Shown here: positions 35,764-45,098 of the stretch, one piece after another
How positions within the stretch are numbered: position 1 is the stretch's first letter
Layout: each line of letters opens with the position of its first letter
Source of the DNA: Collimonas fungivorans Ter331
GTDB taxonomy: Bacteria; Pseudomonadota; Gammaproteobacteria; Burkholderiales; Burkholderiaceae_D
Length of the DNA stretch: 64,000 nt
Assembly (NCBI RefSeq): GCF_000221045.1
Contig: NC_015856.1
Span: forward strand, 4,050,542-4,114,541
Direction: 5' to 3'
Made by a program: the position numbers and the translations under genes
Notes under the pieces: generated by a model
What the model was told of the DNA's origin: nothing
The model's database searches: none
What the model saw: only the letters and a program-made list of their open reading frames with translations

Positions 35764-38013
35764 ATGAAGACCAGCACCTTTCAGTCCGTAGCACGCCTGC
35801 GAATGGACCTGTTAATGGGCCTGCTGCTTTGCTTGCTGCTGGCAAACAGCGCTCCGGCCCATTCCGCCGCAGCAGCGGCCAGCAGCACCAGCGCGCCGGC
35901 GTCCGCTGCCTCCTCTCCGCTGGACTCGCTGTCCAAGGTCCTGCAAAGCAATCCCGGCACCGGCAGCCTGGTAGCCACGCTGATCCAGGCGGAGCAGCAG
36001 AACAGCAAGGCTTCGCCCGAGCAAAAAGGTTTCATCGGCCTGATTTCCAACAGCCTCGACGCTTTCCAGGCACACCTGCAGCAGGTGGTGACGCCGGAAA
36101 AATTCTGGAACCAGCAATTTTCCCTGGCCTGGGGAGACCTGTCGACCATCCTGCAGCGGCAGAAATCGGAAACCGGATGGCAGGCGCTGGGCAGCTTCCT
36201 CGCCATGCTGGCCCTGTTCGGCGCGGTCGCGATTGCCCTGTACTATCTCGGCAAGTGGCTGCAGCGGCGCTTCAAGGTCGAGACCACGCTGTCGCCCGAT
36301 CCCAGCATGAAGGAATTGCTGCTGTATATATGGCGCCACATCGCGCCGATACTGCTGGCGCTGGTGGTGGAAATCTCGGTGACTGTCAGCCTGGATAGCG
36401 CACACGGACAATCGCTGGGACGCACCCTGGCCACCGTGCTGCTATACACCCTGGTCGGCGCGCGCCTGTTCCAGGCCATCTGCGCCATCATTTTTTCGCT
36501 ATCGCACGGCGGCCACCGCATGGTCGCGGTGCATATCCTGTACCAGCGCGGCTTCAAGCTGCTGTATGTGATCGGCTGCGCCGGCTGGCTCGGCGACGCC
36601 CTGGACAATCCACAGGTGAACCAGATCATCGGCGTCCACCTGGCCGGCGTGGCGGCGACCCTGGCCAGCCTGGTGGCGGCGATACTGGGCGGCGTGTTCG
36701 CCCTGCTGTTCCGGCGCCCGGTGGCGCACATCATCCGCAACCGGCCGCTGGCGGTGCGGCGCGAACATCCGGCACGCATGGAAACGCTGGAAGTGGTCGC
36801 CGCCTTCTGGTACATCCCGATACTGCTGCTGAGCATCACCGTCAGCGTCGCCACCATCCTCGATTTGTCGAGCAACAATTCGGCGCTCAATCATGCGCTG
36901 GCCAGCGCCGCATTGCTGATCGCCATGTTTTTCATCGGCGCGCTGCTGCAGCGCATACGCGCCCGCAAGGCGACTACCGTGGCGACACGGCGCCCATCTC
37001 CTTACATCCTGCGCCTCAGCAACGTCGGCTTCAGCCTGCTGCAGCTGGCGTTGTGGATTGGTTTTTTCGAATTGCTGACCAGGATCTGGGAACACTCGCT
37101 GCTGGAATTCGCCAACGCTACCCTGATCGGCAAGATGATCGTCTCGGCGCTAGGCAAAATCGGCCTCACGCTGGTGGTGGCCTGGCTGGTCTGGATCCTG
37201 CTCGACACCTTCATCCAGGAATCCATCAACCCGACCCGCAACAGCCGTTACGCGCGCAAGAACCCGAGCACCCGCATGCGCACCATCCTGCCGCTGCTGC
37301 GCAATGCGCTGATGCTGCTGATCCTGACCATCACGATCATCACCACGCTGGCCAACCTCGGCATCAACGTCACGCCGCTGCTGGCCTCAGCCGGGGTGGT
37401 CGGGCTGGCGTTCGGCTTCGGTTCGCAATCGCTGGTGAAAGACCTGATCACCGGCGTTTTCATCCTGATGGAAGATTCGATGTCGGTCGGCGACTGGGTC
37501 GACGTCGGCAACGGCCATGCCGGCACGGTGGAAAACCTGACCATCCGCACGGTGCGCCTGCGCGACGGCAACGGCTCGGTGCACAGCGTGCCGTTTTCAC
37601 AGATCACAGCGATCAAGAACGATTCGCGCGAATACACTTATGCGTCGCTCAAGCTGAGCATCACCCACGATTCGGACGTCGACCAGGCGCTGCGCCTGAT
37701 GCGCGAAACCGGCGCAGAGATGCTGGAAGACCGGCGCCTGCGGCGGCTGCTGCTGCAGCCTATCGAGATCTACGGGGTCAATGGTTTCGACTTGAACGGC
37801 GTGGCGCTGCTGGCCGGCATCCGCACCAAGCCGCAAACCCAGAGCGAAGTCATGCGCGGCTTCAACCTGCGCATCAAGAAAAAGGTGGATGACGAGCCGA
37901 AGGTGCACTTCGCCACCGAATGGGCGAATTTCCCGCTGGCGGCAGCGGACGCTGCCACTGCTGCGGCGCCGCCCGACTCTGCGCCGCCGGCGCCTGCCAG
38001 CGCCAAGAGCTAG
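35764..38013 (+). CDS. large MscS-family mechanosensitive channel
   Basis: This 749-residue inner-membrane protein starts at 35764. It has a signal-like segment (ending APAHS), a periplasmic or linker region to about 125, and roughly ten transmembrane helices. The MscS core carries the pore-lining helix sequence VVGLAFGFGSQSLVKDLITG and the beta-domain start EDSMSVGDWVDVGNGHAGTV. The C-terminus is an Ala/Pro-rich tail. It is of the longer YbdG/YnaI-like type rather than small MscS, and would open on membrane tension during hypo-osmotic shock. No operon partner is evident. Confidence 0.88.
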   Translation: MKTSTFQSVARLRMDLLMGLLLCLLLANSAPAHSAAAAASSTSAPASAASSPLDSLSKVLQSNPGTGSLVATLIQAEQQNSKASPEQKGFIGLISNSLDAFQAHLQQVVTPEKFWNQQFSLAWGDLSTILQRQKSETGWQALGSFLAMLALFGAVAIALYYLGKWLQRRFKVETTLSPDPSMKELLLYIWRHIAPILLALVVEISVTVSLDSAHGQSLGRTLATVLLYTLVGARLFQAICAIIFSLSHGGHRMVAVHILYQRGFKLLYVIGCAGWLGDALDNPQVNQIIGVHLAGVAATLASLVAAILGGVFALLFRRPVAHIIRNRPLAVRREHPARMETLEVVAAFWYIPILLLSITVSVATILDLSSNNSALNHALASAALLIAMFFIGALLQRIRARKATTVATRRPSPYILRLSNVGFSLLQLALWIGFFELLTRIWEHSLLEFANATLIGKMIVSALGKIGLTLVVAWLVWILLDTFIQESINPTRNSRYARKNPSTRMRTILPLLRNALMLLILTITIITTLANLGINVTPLLASAGVVGLAFGFGSQSLVKDLITGVFILMEDSMSVGDWVDVGNGHAGTVENLTIRTVRLRDGNGSVHSVPFSQITAIKNDSREYTYASLKLSITHDSDVDQALRLMRETGAEMLEDRRLRRLLLQPIEIYGVNGFDLNGVALLAGIRTKPQTQSEVMRGFNLRIKKKVDDEPKVHFATEWANFPLAAADAATAAAPPDSAPPAPASAKS

Positions 38014-38014
38014 C

Positions 38015-38662
38015 TTATTTGATGCGGCAGCTCAGCAGCCAGTAGTATTCCAGCCGCAGGATGCGCAGCTCGCGCGTGATCGGCGCCAGCTTCTTGCGCA
38101 AGCCGCTGTCGGTCGGGAAGTTCTTCATGACTTCGTAGCGTTCGCCGTTGGGCAAGGTGCGGAACTGGTAGGTGTTGCCTTCGGCATCGGTGCGGGCGAT
38201 CGGCGTGCTCTGTTCTTCAACGTAGCCGTTGTCTATCATCACCAGCAAAATGTCCTTGCCCAGCTTCTCGCGCAGCTGCGCGATGAAACGCACCTGGTCC
38301 TGGCGTCCCACATGCGACCACCAGAATCCCAGGAAGCAGGCGGTGAAGGGCCGCTCCGGCTGGAAGGTGTTGATGTCGGCCAGCGCGAAAGTCGCCTTGC
38401 CGGCCGGCAGCTGCTTGGCGTTTGCCAGCGCAATCATTTCCGGGTTGATATCGGTGGCGTAGACCGATTTTGCCGAAGCGGCGATCTGTTCAGTCCAGAA
38501 CCCGGTGCCGCAAGCCAGCTCCAGCACGTCGTGGCCTTCCATCAGTTCCTGCACCCGCACCTGCAGGGTCAGCAGCTCATCCTGGCGCTCCGGGCGCTGG
38601 TAAATCTCTTCGTAGGTCGAAGCACGTTTGGCGTAATAAGCCACCATATCTGTATTAATCAT
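38015..38662 (-). CDS. class I SAM-dependent methyltransferase
   Basis: This 215-residue cytosolic protein has an S-adenosylmethionine-binding motif I VLELACGTGFWTEQIA near 45-60, with acidic motif II around YATDINPEMIALA. Start at 38662 overlaps the clcA stop by 4 nt, giving ATGA coupling. Acceptor substrate is unknown. A functional link to chloride transport is not obvious, so the pairing may only reflect compact gene packing. Confidence 0.83.
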   Translation of the reverse strand: MINTDMVAYYAKRASTYEEIYQRPERQDELLTLQVRVQELMEGHDVLELACGTGFWTEQIAASAKSVYATDINPEMIALANAKQLPAGKATFALADINTFQPERPFTACFLGFWWSHVGRQDQVRFIAQLREKLGKDILLVMIDNGYVEEQSTPIARTDAEGNTYQFRTLPNGERYEVMKNFPTDSGLRKKLAPITRELRILRLEYYWLLSCRIK

Positions 38663-40044
38663 TTTCCCGACTCGTTTTCTAATTGCCTGACTTCTGTTTT
38701 TTCCAAATTGACGAGCGCTGCATCGGCAGCAACCCGGTAGCGCTCTGACAGCGCATCGTACAGCGGCGGCACAAACAGCCGCGACACCCGGCTGGCGATC
38801 AGGGCCGTCGCCATCAGGGAGATCACCAGCGCATGGCCGTTGATCATTTCCATCACGATCACGAACGCGGTGATCGGCGACTGCGTGACCGCCGCCAGGT
38901 AACCCACCATCGCCAGCGCAATCAGCATCGGCAGCGAGGTGTGGCTGAACACTTGGTGCAGCAGGTTGCCGAAACCGGCGCCTATCGACAGCGACGGTGC
39001 AAAAATCCCGCCGGGGATGCCGGGCAGGTAGGACGACACCATCGACGCCATTTTCAGGAAGGGATAAAACACCGACAGGTGCTGCTGCCCTTCCAGCACA
39101 CCCTTGGCCTCGACATAACCGCTGCCGAAGGTAGCGCCGCCGGCAATCACGCCGATCACCGCCACCAGCAAGCCGCACAGCGCGCCGAAAGCGATCGGGC
39201 GGGTGCTGCGCAAATGCTGGATCCGGGCCGGGATCCAGCGCTTGGTATTCAACAGCAGCCAGCCGAACATGCCGCCGGCGACGCCGGTCAGGATGCCGGT
39301 CACCAGCACCGCCAGCGCCACCATGTTGGTCAATGCGCTATCGATCTGTATCGTGCCGAAATAGGTGTAGTTGCCGTTCAAGCCCAGCGCCACCGCGCCG
39401 GCAAAAATGATCACCGTAATGACGACCCCGCTGGCGCGATGTTCAAAACTGCGCGTCAGTTCCTCGATCGCAAACACGATCCCGGCCAGCGGCGTGTTAA
39501 AGGCCGCCGACAAACCGGCCGCCGCCCCCGCCAGTATCAAACGCCGCTCCAATGCTGCGCTGGCGCGCGGATAGAGGCGCCGCAGGTTGAACATCAGGGC
39601 GGCGCCGACCTGTACCGTAGGGCCTTCGCGGCCGATGGTGAAACCGCCCAGGATGCCGACAAAGGAAATGCCGATCTTGCCTGCCAATATCTTCAGCGAC
39701 AGCAGCGATGCGCCGCGCTTGCTGGTGTCTTCTTCCAGCGTCGCGATCACTTGCGGAATGCCGCTGCCTTCGGAACCGGGGAAATAGCGGCGCGTGGCCC
39801 ACACGCACAAGGCGCCGATCGCCGGCGTGACAAACAGCGGCAGCCAGAAGTGCGACTGCTGCATGGAGCGGAACATGCCGAATCCGACATCCATCAGCCA
39901 GGCGTAGAGCACTGCAATCAAGCCCACCAGCACTGCGCCCAGCCATAAAATGCCGTATTTGCGCCAGGCGCGCCGCACTTGGCGCAGGGTCTGGTCGGAA
40001 AAACTGGGGGGCAGCGGATTCATGGGAATTGGGCGCAAAGACAT
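38659..40044 (-). CDS. clcA: ClcA-type H+/Cl- antiporter
   Basis: This 461-residue inner-membrane CLC protein has the three ion-pathway signatures: GSGIPQ near 93-98, GREGPTVQ near 138-145, in which Glu140 is the gating glutamate, and GIFAPSLSIG in the C-terminal half. The alternative start at 40023 removes seven residues and is equally possible. CLC exchangers of this kind help extreme acid resistance in enteric bacteria. It is followed by the coupled methyltransferase gene. Confidence 0.92.
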   Translation of the reverse strand: MSLRPIPMNPLPPSFSDQTLRQVRRAWRKYGILWLGAVLVGLIAVLYAWLMDVGFGMFRSMQQSHFWLPLFVTPAIGALCVWATRRYFPGSEGSGIPQVIATLEEDTSKRGASLLSLKILAGKIGISFVGILGGFTIGREGPTVQVGAALMFNLRRLYPRASAALERRLILAGAAAGLSAAFNTPLAGIVFAIEELTRSFEHRASGVVITVIIFAGAVALGLNGNYTYFGTIQIDSALTNMVALAVLVTGILTGVAGGMFGWLLLNTKRWIPARIQHLRSTRPIAFGALCGLLVAVIGVIAGGATFGSGYVEAKGVLEGQQHLSVFYPFLKMASMVSSYLPGIPGGIFAPSLSIGAGFGNLLHQVFSHTSLPMLIALAMVGYLAAVTQSPITAFVIVMEMINGHALVISLMATALIASRVSRLFVPPLYDALSERYRVAADAALVNLEKTEVRQLENESGK

Positions 40045-40197
40045 GATTATAAATTATCCATGCGTAATTCCCGCCAAATTGGCCATCCGCATGTCGATCA
40101 ATCCGGCGCCGGCGCGGCAGGCCGGCCCTGTCGGCACATGATAAAAACACAATTTACCGTCCCGATTGAAGCATGCCGCTCCAGAGAGACAGGCGCT

Positions 40198-41208
40198 CTA
40201 GATGTGATAGCTTTTGAGCCAGGCCTTGATGTTTTTGATGTCTTCAAACGCCAGCAAGTCATTCTTGAGCACATGGATGTTTTGCTGGATGCCCTTGGCC
40301 GCGCTTTTCAGATGCCGCATCGCCAGCAGCGGCGACATGGCCTCTTGCAAGCCCAAGTTGAAGCGCATCCGGAACTCCGCCTCCATGCCGGCAATCTCGT
40401 CGCGCAGTTCTGCCGACTGTTCGCTCAGCACCTTGCTGTAGTGCTGCAGCTGCCGTTCCGACAGGGAATTGATGCGGCTCTGGTCGATCTGCTCGATTTC
40501 CAGCTGCAGTTCCAGCAAGCCGAGCAGATCTTTCTTGTCATAGGCGATATTCACCCTTTGCATCAGCGCGGTCTTGCGCGCGTGTTCCAGCGGATCCAGC
40601 TCGCGGTCGGGATGCAGGGCGCTGGCCAGCTTGCGATAGACTTCACGCACTGACTGGCTGGCCTTGTGCAGCTCTTCCTGCTGTTTGGCTTCCCTGGCGG
40701 CAGCCTTGGCCGATTTTTTTCGTTTTGCAGCGCGCGCATGTTCACGTTGGTGTTCAGCCGACGCATGGAGGCCGCTATCTGGCTCCTGCCCGGATTCCGC
40801 AAAGTCCTCCTGCTGCTCTTCCGCCGCATCGACATCGGCGCCGCCATGCATCCGGTAGATCCGTTTCAGATCCGCGGCATCGCTGTCGCCGATGATGGCG
40901 GCGCCGACGGAACAGATGATGTGGCTGATTTTTTCCTGATCGTGCCGGCTCAAGCCTTTCGCCGAATAGGCATTGTCCAGCAGGCGCACCAGCTGCGCCA
41001 GCAGCGCGTGGTAGCTGCGCATCAGCGGCTGGTACTGATTGGCATAGTACTGCTGGTGCAAGGGAATCGTTTCCTGCCATGCCGCCAGCAGCTGGCGTTC
41101 GGTCTCCAGCTTCCTGAGCAGCGCATTGAAGATTTTCTGGCCTGGCGACAGGCTCGCTTGCCCATGCTGTTCGACGACGTTGAGCGCCTTGTTTTCTGTT
41201 TTTTTCAT
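40198..41208 (-). CDS. J-domain protein with flanking coiled coils
   Basis: This 336-residue cytosolic protein is strongly charged. A J-domain core is visible near 185-235: VREVYRKLASALHPDREL contains the HPD triad needed to stimulate Hsp70 ATPase. It is followed by KTALMQRVNIAYDKKDLLGLL. An acidic and Ala/Lys-rich linker (about 125-180) precedes it, and helical segments flank both sides. It lacks the Gly/Phe and zinc regions of DnaJ. Client or partner is unknown. It stands alone, divergent from the drug exporter gene. Confidence 0.75.
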   Translation of the reverse strand: MKKTENKALNVVEQHGQASLSPGQKIFNALLRKLETERQLLAAWQETIPLHQQYYANQYQPLMRSYHALLAQLVRLLDNAYSAKGLSRHDQEKISHIICSVGAAIIGDSDAADLKRIYRMHGGADVDAAEEQQEDFAESGQEPDSGLHASAEHQREHARAAKRKKSAKAAAREAKQQEELHKASQSVREVYRKLASALHPDRELDPLEHARKTALMQRVNIAYDKKDLLGLLELQLEIEQIDQSRINSLSERQLQHYSKVLSEQSAELRDEIAGMEAEFRMRFNLGLQEAMSPLLAMRHLKSAAKGIQQNIHVLKNDLLAFEDIKNIKAWLKSYHI

Positions 41209-41441
41209 CGCTTGCTTTATTGCGGATCGGTGTGTGATGCTTCAGATGAAAAATGGAGCGCGGCGGCGTGATTATAAGTTGGCTCTGGCGGCGCGCAGCA
41301 GAAACCGGCCAAGGGGCGTATGATCTTGTCTTCGTAATAAGTATCTATCCGTATTTTGCTCCGTTCCGCTGTGCCTACAGCAATCACACAGATTTCCATG
41401 CCCTGTTCCACCAACCGGCGACTCCGCCGATAAACAATCAT

Positions 41442-43037
41442 ATGGCCATCCATTCTGCCTCCGCGCATTCAAGCGACCAGGTACTGCCCTTCCGTGAATC
41501 ATTGCTTGCCATGCTAGGCATCGCCTTCGTGGTGATGCTGGTGGCGCTGGATTCGACCGTGGTCGGCACCGCCTTGCCGACCATTGTTGCCGAATTAAAA
41601 GGTTTTGAGCTGTACGCCTGGGTGGCGACCTCTTACCTGCTGACCTCGGTGATCACCGTGCCGATTTTCGGCCGGCTCGGCGACTTTTACGGCCGCAAGC
41701 CCTTCGTGCTGGTCTCCATCCTGCTGTTCACTACCGCCTCAATCTTGTGCGGCATGGCCGACAGCATGCTGTGGCTGGTGATTGCCCGTGGCTTGCAGGG
41801 CATAGGCGGCGGCATGCTGGTGGGCACCGCGTTTGCCTGCATCCCCGACCTGTTCCCCGGCGCCCACGTGCGCCTGCGCTGGCAAGTGATGATGAGCACG
41901 GCGTTCGGCATCGCCACTGCGGTGGGACCTTCGCTGGGCGGATTCCTGACGCAATACTGGGGCTGGCGCTGGGTGTTCTATGTCAACCTGCCGGTCGGCG
42001 TGCTGTCGCTGTTCTTCGTCTACAAATACCTGCCGCATCTGCGCCACACCCATCCTGACGCCAAGATCCGCCTCGACTGGCCAGGCGCCCTGCTGATCAC
42101 GGCTTCGCTGGGATGCCTGCAATTGTTCGTCGAGATGCTGCCCAAACACGGTCTGTCGTTAGGCATGCTGGGCCTGCTGCTCGCCAGCATCGTGGCTTTC
42201 GTTGCACTTTGGAAATGGGAACACTACACGCCGCAGCCCATCCTGCCGTTTGATTTGCTGGTCGACCCCAGGCTGTCGATCCTGTTCCTGCTGTCGGTGC
42301 TGAGCGGGTTCTCCATGTTTTCGCTGATGTTCTACGCGCCGCTGCTGTACCAGGGCGGTTTCGGCCTGTCGCCGCAGGAAGCCGGCCTGCTGATCACGCC
42401 GCTGGTGGCTTGCATCATGGTCGGCAGCATTTCCAACGGCCGCATCATCACCAAGATCAAGAATCCGAACGTGATGCTCTACATAGGCTTTACCTTGCTG
42501 GCGCTGTCCTGCCTCGGCGTGGTGATCTCGAACCGCTGGACTTCGCACAGCGTGATCGCTGCGTTCATGCTGATTGGCGGCCTCGGCCTCGGTTTCATCT
42601 TGCCGAACCTGACCATCTTCATCCAGCAGGAAGCCGGCCGCGAACACCTCGGCATCGCCACCGCACTGATGCAATCGCTGCGCATGATAGGCAGCATGCT
42701 CGGCACCGCCATCATCGGCACCTTGATCAATCACATGTACGCCGGCAGCGTGCGCCAGGCGCTGGCGCAGGACAAGGCGGACAGCTGGTTTGGCAGTTTC
42801 GCCGACCCACAGATCCTGATCAGCCACGAGACCCAGGCCACGGTGCTGGCGCAGCTGGCAGCCGCCGGCCATCAAGGCCAGCTGTTGCTGGAAGCGGCGC
42901 GCGAGGCGTTGATCGGATCGATACACATGGGAGTCGGGCTGGCGGTCGTGGTCACCGTGATCGCGTTGTGGCTGGTGAGCAAAGTGCCGCTCATTACTTT
43001 GCATGTCAAACCCGAAGCAGGTGCAGTCACGGAGTAA
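41442..43037 (+). CDS. MFS drug exporter, DHA2 (EmrB/QacA) family
   Basis: This 531-residue inner-membrane protein has 14 predicted helices. Start at 41442 avoids a 63-residue non-membrane extension. The family motif in helix 1, LDSTVVGTALPTIV, is present, as is the loop motif GRLGDFYGRKPF. Motif C-like glycine spacing occurs in FGIATAVGPSLGG. No adaptor (EmrA) or regulator gene is adjacent, so substrates cannot be inferred. Confidence 0.88.
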   Translation: MAIHSASAHSSDQVLPFRESLLAMLGIAFVVMLVALDSTVVGTALPTIVAELKGFELYAWVATSYLLTSVITVPIFGRLGDFYGRKPFVLVSILLFTTASILCGMADSMLWLVIARGLQGIGGGMLVGTAFACIPDLFPGAHVRLRWQVMMSTAFGIATAVGPSLGGFLTQYWGWRWVFYVNLPVGVLSLFFVYKYLPHLRHTHPDAKIRLDWPGALLITASLGCLQLFVEMLPKHGLSLGMLGLLLASIVAFVALWKWEHYTPQPILPFDLLVDPRLSILFLLSVLSGFSMFSLMFYAPLLYQGGFGLSPQEAGLLITPLVACIMVGSISNGRIITKIKNPNVMLYIGFTLLALSCLGVVISNRWTSHSVIAAFMLIGGLGLGFILPNLTIFIQQEAGREHLGIATALMQSLRMIGSMLGTAIIGTLINHMYAGSVRQALAQDKADSWFGSFADPQILISHETQATVLAQLAAAGHQGQLLLEAAREALIGSIHMGVGLAVVVTVIALWLVSKVPLITLHVKPEAGAVTE

Positions 43038-43200
43038 GCAAGCAGGCAGGCCGTGCTTGCGGCAATCCCGCCCGGTCTGCAGCTCTGGCTTGAACGCCGG
43101 TACACAAAGCGTTACATCTCACACCGTCTCGAAGCACTTGTATCAGCCCGCCGATGGCATCCTGAAGTCCTGGCAACTCACTTCACTCAGGACGCACATC

Positions 43201-43329
43201 ATGAAAAAGCTCATCGCCTCACTGGTGCTTGGCACCATCCTCAGCACCTTGCTCAGCGGCTGTATCGTGGCGCCGATCGGTCCCGGTTATTACCGCCCGC
43301 ATTACTACCATCCTTATGACCGTTACTAA
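43201..43329 (+). CDS. very small lipoprotein
   Basis: This 42-residue precursor has a complete lipoprotein signal, MKKLIASLVLGTIL and lipobox LLSGC, placing the lipidated Cys at 21. The mature part is only 22 residues, rich in Tyr, Pro and His (YYRPHYYHPYDRY). AGGACG lies about nine nt before the ATG. The signal is too well formed to be chance. Function is unknown. Confidence 0.7.
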   Translation: MKKLIASLVLGTILSTLLSGCIVAPIGPGYYRPHYYHPYDRY

Positions 43330-43382
43330 GAGCTGAATTCCTGTCGAATATATTTCCATACAAAAATAAATACGGAGCCTTT

Positions 43383-43841
43383 ATGAAACTGATCCACAAA
43401 CTCGTCCTCCCCTTGCTGCTGGCGCCAGCGCTGCTGCCGCTTGCCGCGCACGCCGACGAACCCGGCCATCACGGCGCCTATCTGCACGCACTGGCGGATT
43501 TGCACGTAGCTCACTGGCTGATTGAGCATCGCCCGGGCGACAACTGGGCCATGGGACGCAACGAGCAGATCGCCCTGTCCGAGATCGACGCCGCCACGCG
43601 CGAGATTACCCAGCTCGGCGCCGATGTCGGCAAGGATGTCTATCGGGAAGAACGCCCGGACGCCCGTCCGGACCGCCGCGGCCGCCTGCATGATGCGGTA
43701 GAGGCGCTGGAACGCGCGCGCAGCGATGTTGCACAGCGTGAAGACGATCCCCGCGTATTCGGCCTGCAGCAGCACGCCATGCATCGCATCGAGATGGCCA
43801 AGCATGCGACTGAAGATGCCATGCGCGACGCCGGCTATTAG
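43383..43841 (+). CDS. secreted alpha-helical hypothetical protein
   Basis: This 152-residue protein has a Sec signal peptide of about 24 residues ending LAAHA-DEP. The mature part is His/Asp/Glu-rich and mostly helical (HALADLHVAHWLIEH, AVEALERARSDVAQRE), without cysteines. Clustered His near the mature N-terminus (PGHHGAYLH) could bind metal. It lies 53 nt after the small lipoprotein gene. I do not recognise the family. A long inverted repeat follows its stop. Confidence 0.72.
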   Translation: MKLIHKLVLPLLLAPALLPLAAHADEPGHHGAYLHALADLHVAHWLIEHRPGDNWAMGRNEQIALSEIDAATREITQLGADVGKDVYREERPDARPDRRGRLHDAVEALERARSDVAQREDDPRVFGLQQHAMHRIEMAKHATEDAMRDAGY

Positions 43842-43842
43842 T

Positions 43843-43904
43843 GTTAATTAGGGTCAGAGTCGAATATTCTTTCACGGGAATATTCGACTCTGACCCTAAT
43901 TAAC
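43843..43904. repeat. 27-bp perfect inverted repeat (REP/MITE-like) between convergent genes
   Basis: Arms 43843-43869 and 43878-43904 are perfectly complementary around an 8-nt loop. The outer part contains TTAATTAGGGTCAGAGTCG. It starts 2 nt after the stop of the secreted protein gene and ends 11 nt before the cysB stop. The arms are much longer than needed for a terminator and the sequence resembles dispersed REP-type palindromes. It may also terminate transcription in both directions. Confidence 0.75.
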
Positions 43905-43915
43905 TGCTGCGATGT

Positions 43916-44857
43916 TTACAGCTCGTACATATCCTTCTCGCCGTTCATCACCTGCTCGATCAGCTTGCGGTTCATGGTCGGCGCCAGTAGCTCGATGAAG
44001 GTATACACATAACTGCGCAGGTAGGCGCCCTGCTTGACCGCCGCCCGCGAGATATTGGTGCCGAACAGATGGCCGACCGGAATCGAACGCAGCCCGGTAT
44101 CGCGCTCGGCATCGAACGCCATGCCGGCAATGATCCCCACCCCCATGCCCAGTTCGACATAGGTCTTGATGACATCGGCGTCAATCGCTTCCAGCAGTAC
44201 ATCCGGTTTGAGGTTGCGCAATGAGAACGCATGGTCGATCTTGGTGCGGCCGGTAAACGCGCTATCGTAGGTGATCAGCGGAAACGCAGCGATCTCTTCC
44301 AGCGTGATCGCCTTCGATTGCAATAAAGGATGGTCCGGCGGCACCACCACCACATGCTCCCACTGATAACAAGGCAAGGTCACCAGGCCGTCGGCATTGA
44401 CGATAGCCTCGGTCGCCAGCGCCAGATCGGCCTGGTCGTTGCGCACCATGTCGGCCACCTGCTTGGGATTTCCTTGCAATAAAGACAAGCGTACCTTGGG
44501 GAATTTCTGGGTGAACGCCTGCACCACCTTGGGCAGCGCATAACGCGCCTGGGTGTGGGTGGTGGCGATGGTGAAGCTGCCGCTGTCATGCGCCGCGTAT
44601 TCGTTGCCGATGCGTTTGAGGCCGTCGATTTCCTGCATGATCAGTTCGACCGACCGCAATACCGCCCGGCCAGGCTCTGTCAGCCCGCGAATACGCTTGC
44701 CATGGCGTGTAAAAATATCAACGCCCAGCTCTTCTTCCAGCTCGATGATCGCCTTGGACACTCCCGGCTGCGACGTATACAGCGCCTTGGCCGCCTCGGT
44801 CAGGTTGTAGTTCTGGCGCACCGCCTCACGGACAAAACGGAACTGGTGAAGATTCAT
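43916..44857 (-). CDS. cysB: CysB-type LysR regulator of sulfur assimilation
   Basis: This 313-residue protein is of CysB/Cbl type. The helix-turn-helix region reads NLTEAAKALYTSQPGVSKAI near 16-35, followed by FTRHGKRIRGLTEPG, both typical of CysB. The effector domain would bind N-acetylserine or related signals. It is encoded divergently from the sulfate assimilation operon at 45099, with inverted and direct repeats in the shared gap. CysB and Cbl cannot be fully separated by eye. Confidence 0.9.
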   Translation of the reverse strand: MNLHQFRFVREAVRQNYNLTEAAKALYTSQPGVSKAIIELEEELGVDIFTRHGKRIRGLTEPGRAVLRSVELIMQEIDGLKRIGNEYAAHDSGSFTIATTHTQARYALPKVVQAFTQKFPKVRLSLLQGNPKQVADMVRNDQADLALATEAIVNADGLVTLPCYQWEHVVVVPPDHPLLQSKAITLEEIAAFPLITYDSAFTGRTKIDHAFSLRNLKPDVLLEAIDADVIKTYVELGMGVGIIAGMAFDAERDTGLRSIPVGHLFGTNISRAAVKQGAYLRSYVYTFIELLAPTMNRKLIEQVMNGEKDMYEL

Positions 44858-44986
44858 GGATTTTCCTTGGTTTTTCTTTAAAGAATCTGTTCAGCACAGC
44901 CGGGAGACCTGACAAATACATGCCCCGGAACATTGCCACAAAACAACTGCGTCCTGCCGCTCCCTGCTTTCCGCGTCCCAGATCAA

Positions 44987-45020
44987 GCGTATTTGCCGTA
45001 TTTGCATATATCAAATACGC
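44987..45020. promoter_or_regulatory. repeated half-sites between cysB and the sulfate operon
   Basis: CGTATTTG-CATATAT-CAAATACG at 44997-45019 is a perfect 8-bp dyad with a 7-nt spacer. A direct copy of the half-site, GCGTATTTGC, lies immediately upstream at 44987-44996. The block is 79 nt before the start of the first operon gene and 130 nt from the cysB start. CysB is the natural candidate ligand; this is inferred from position. Confidence 0.45.
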
Positions 45021-45098
45021 ATATAAGCAAATAAATAGTCTGTAGTTGGAGATATATGTGAAGTTTATTACGATTCTAGGTGTTTCGTACGAGGTGAT

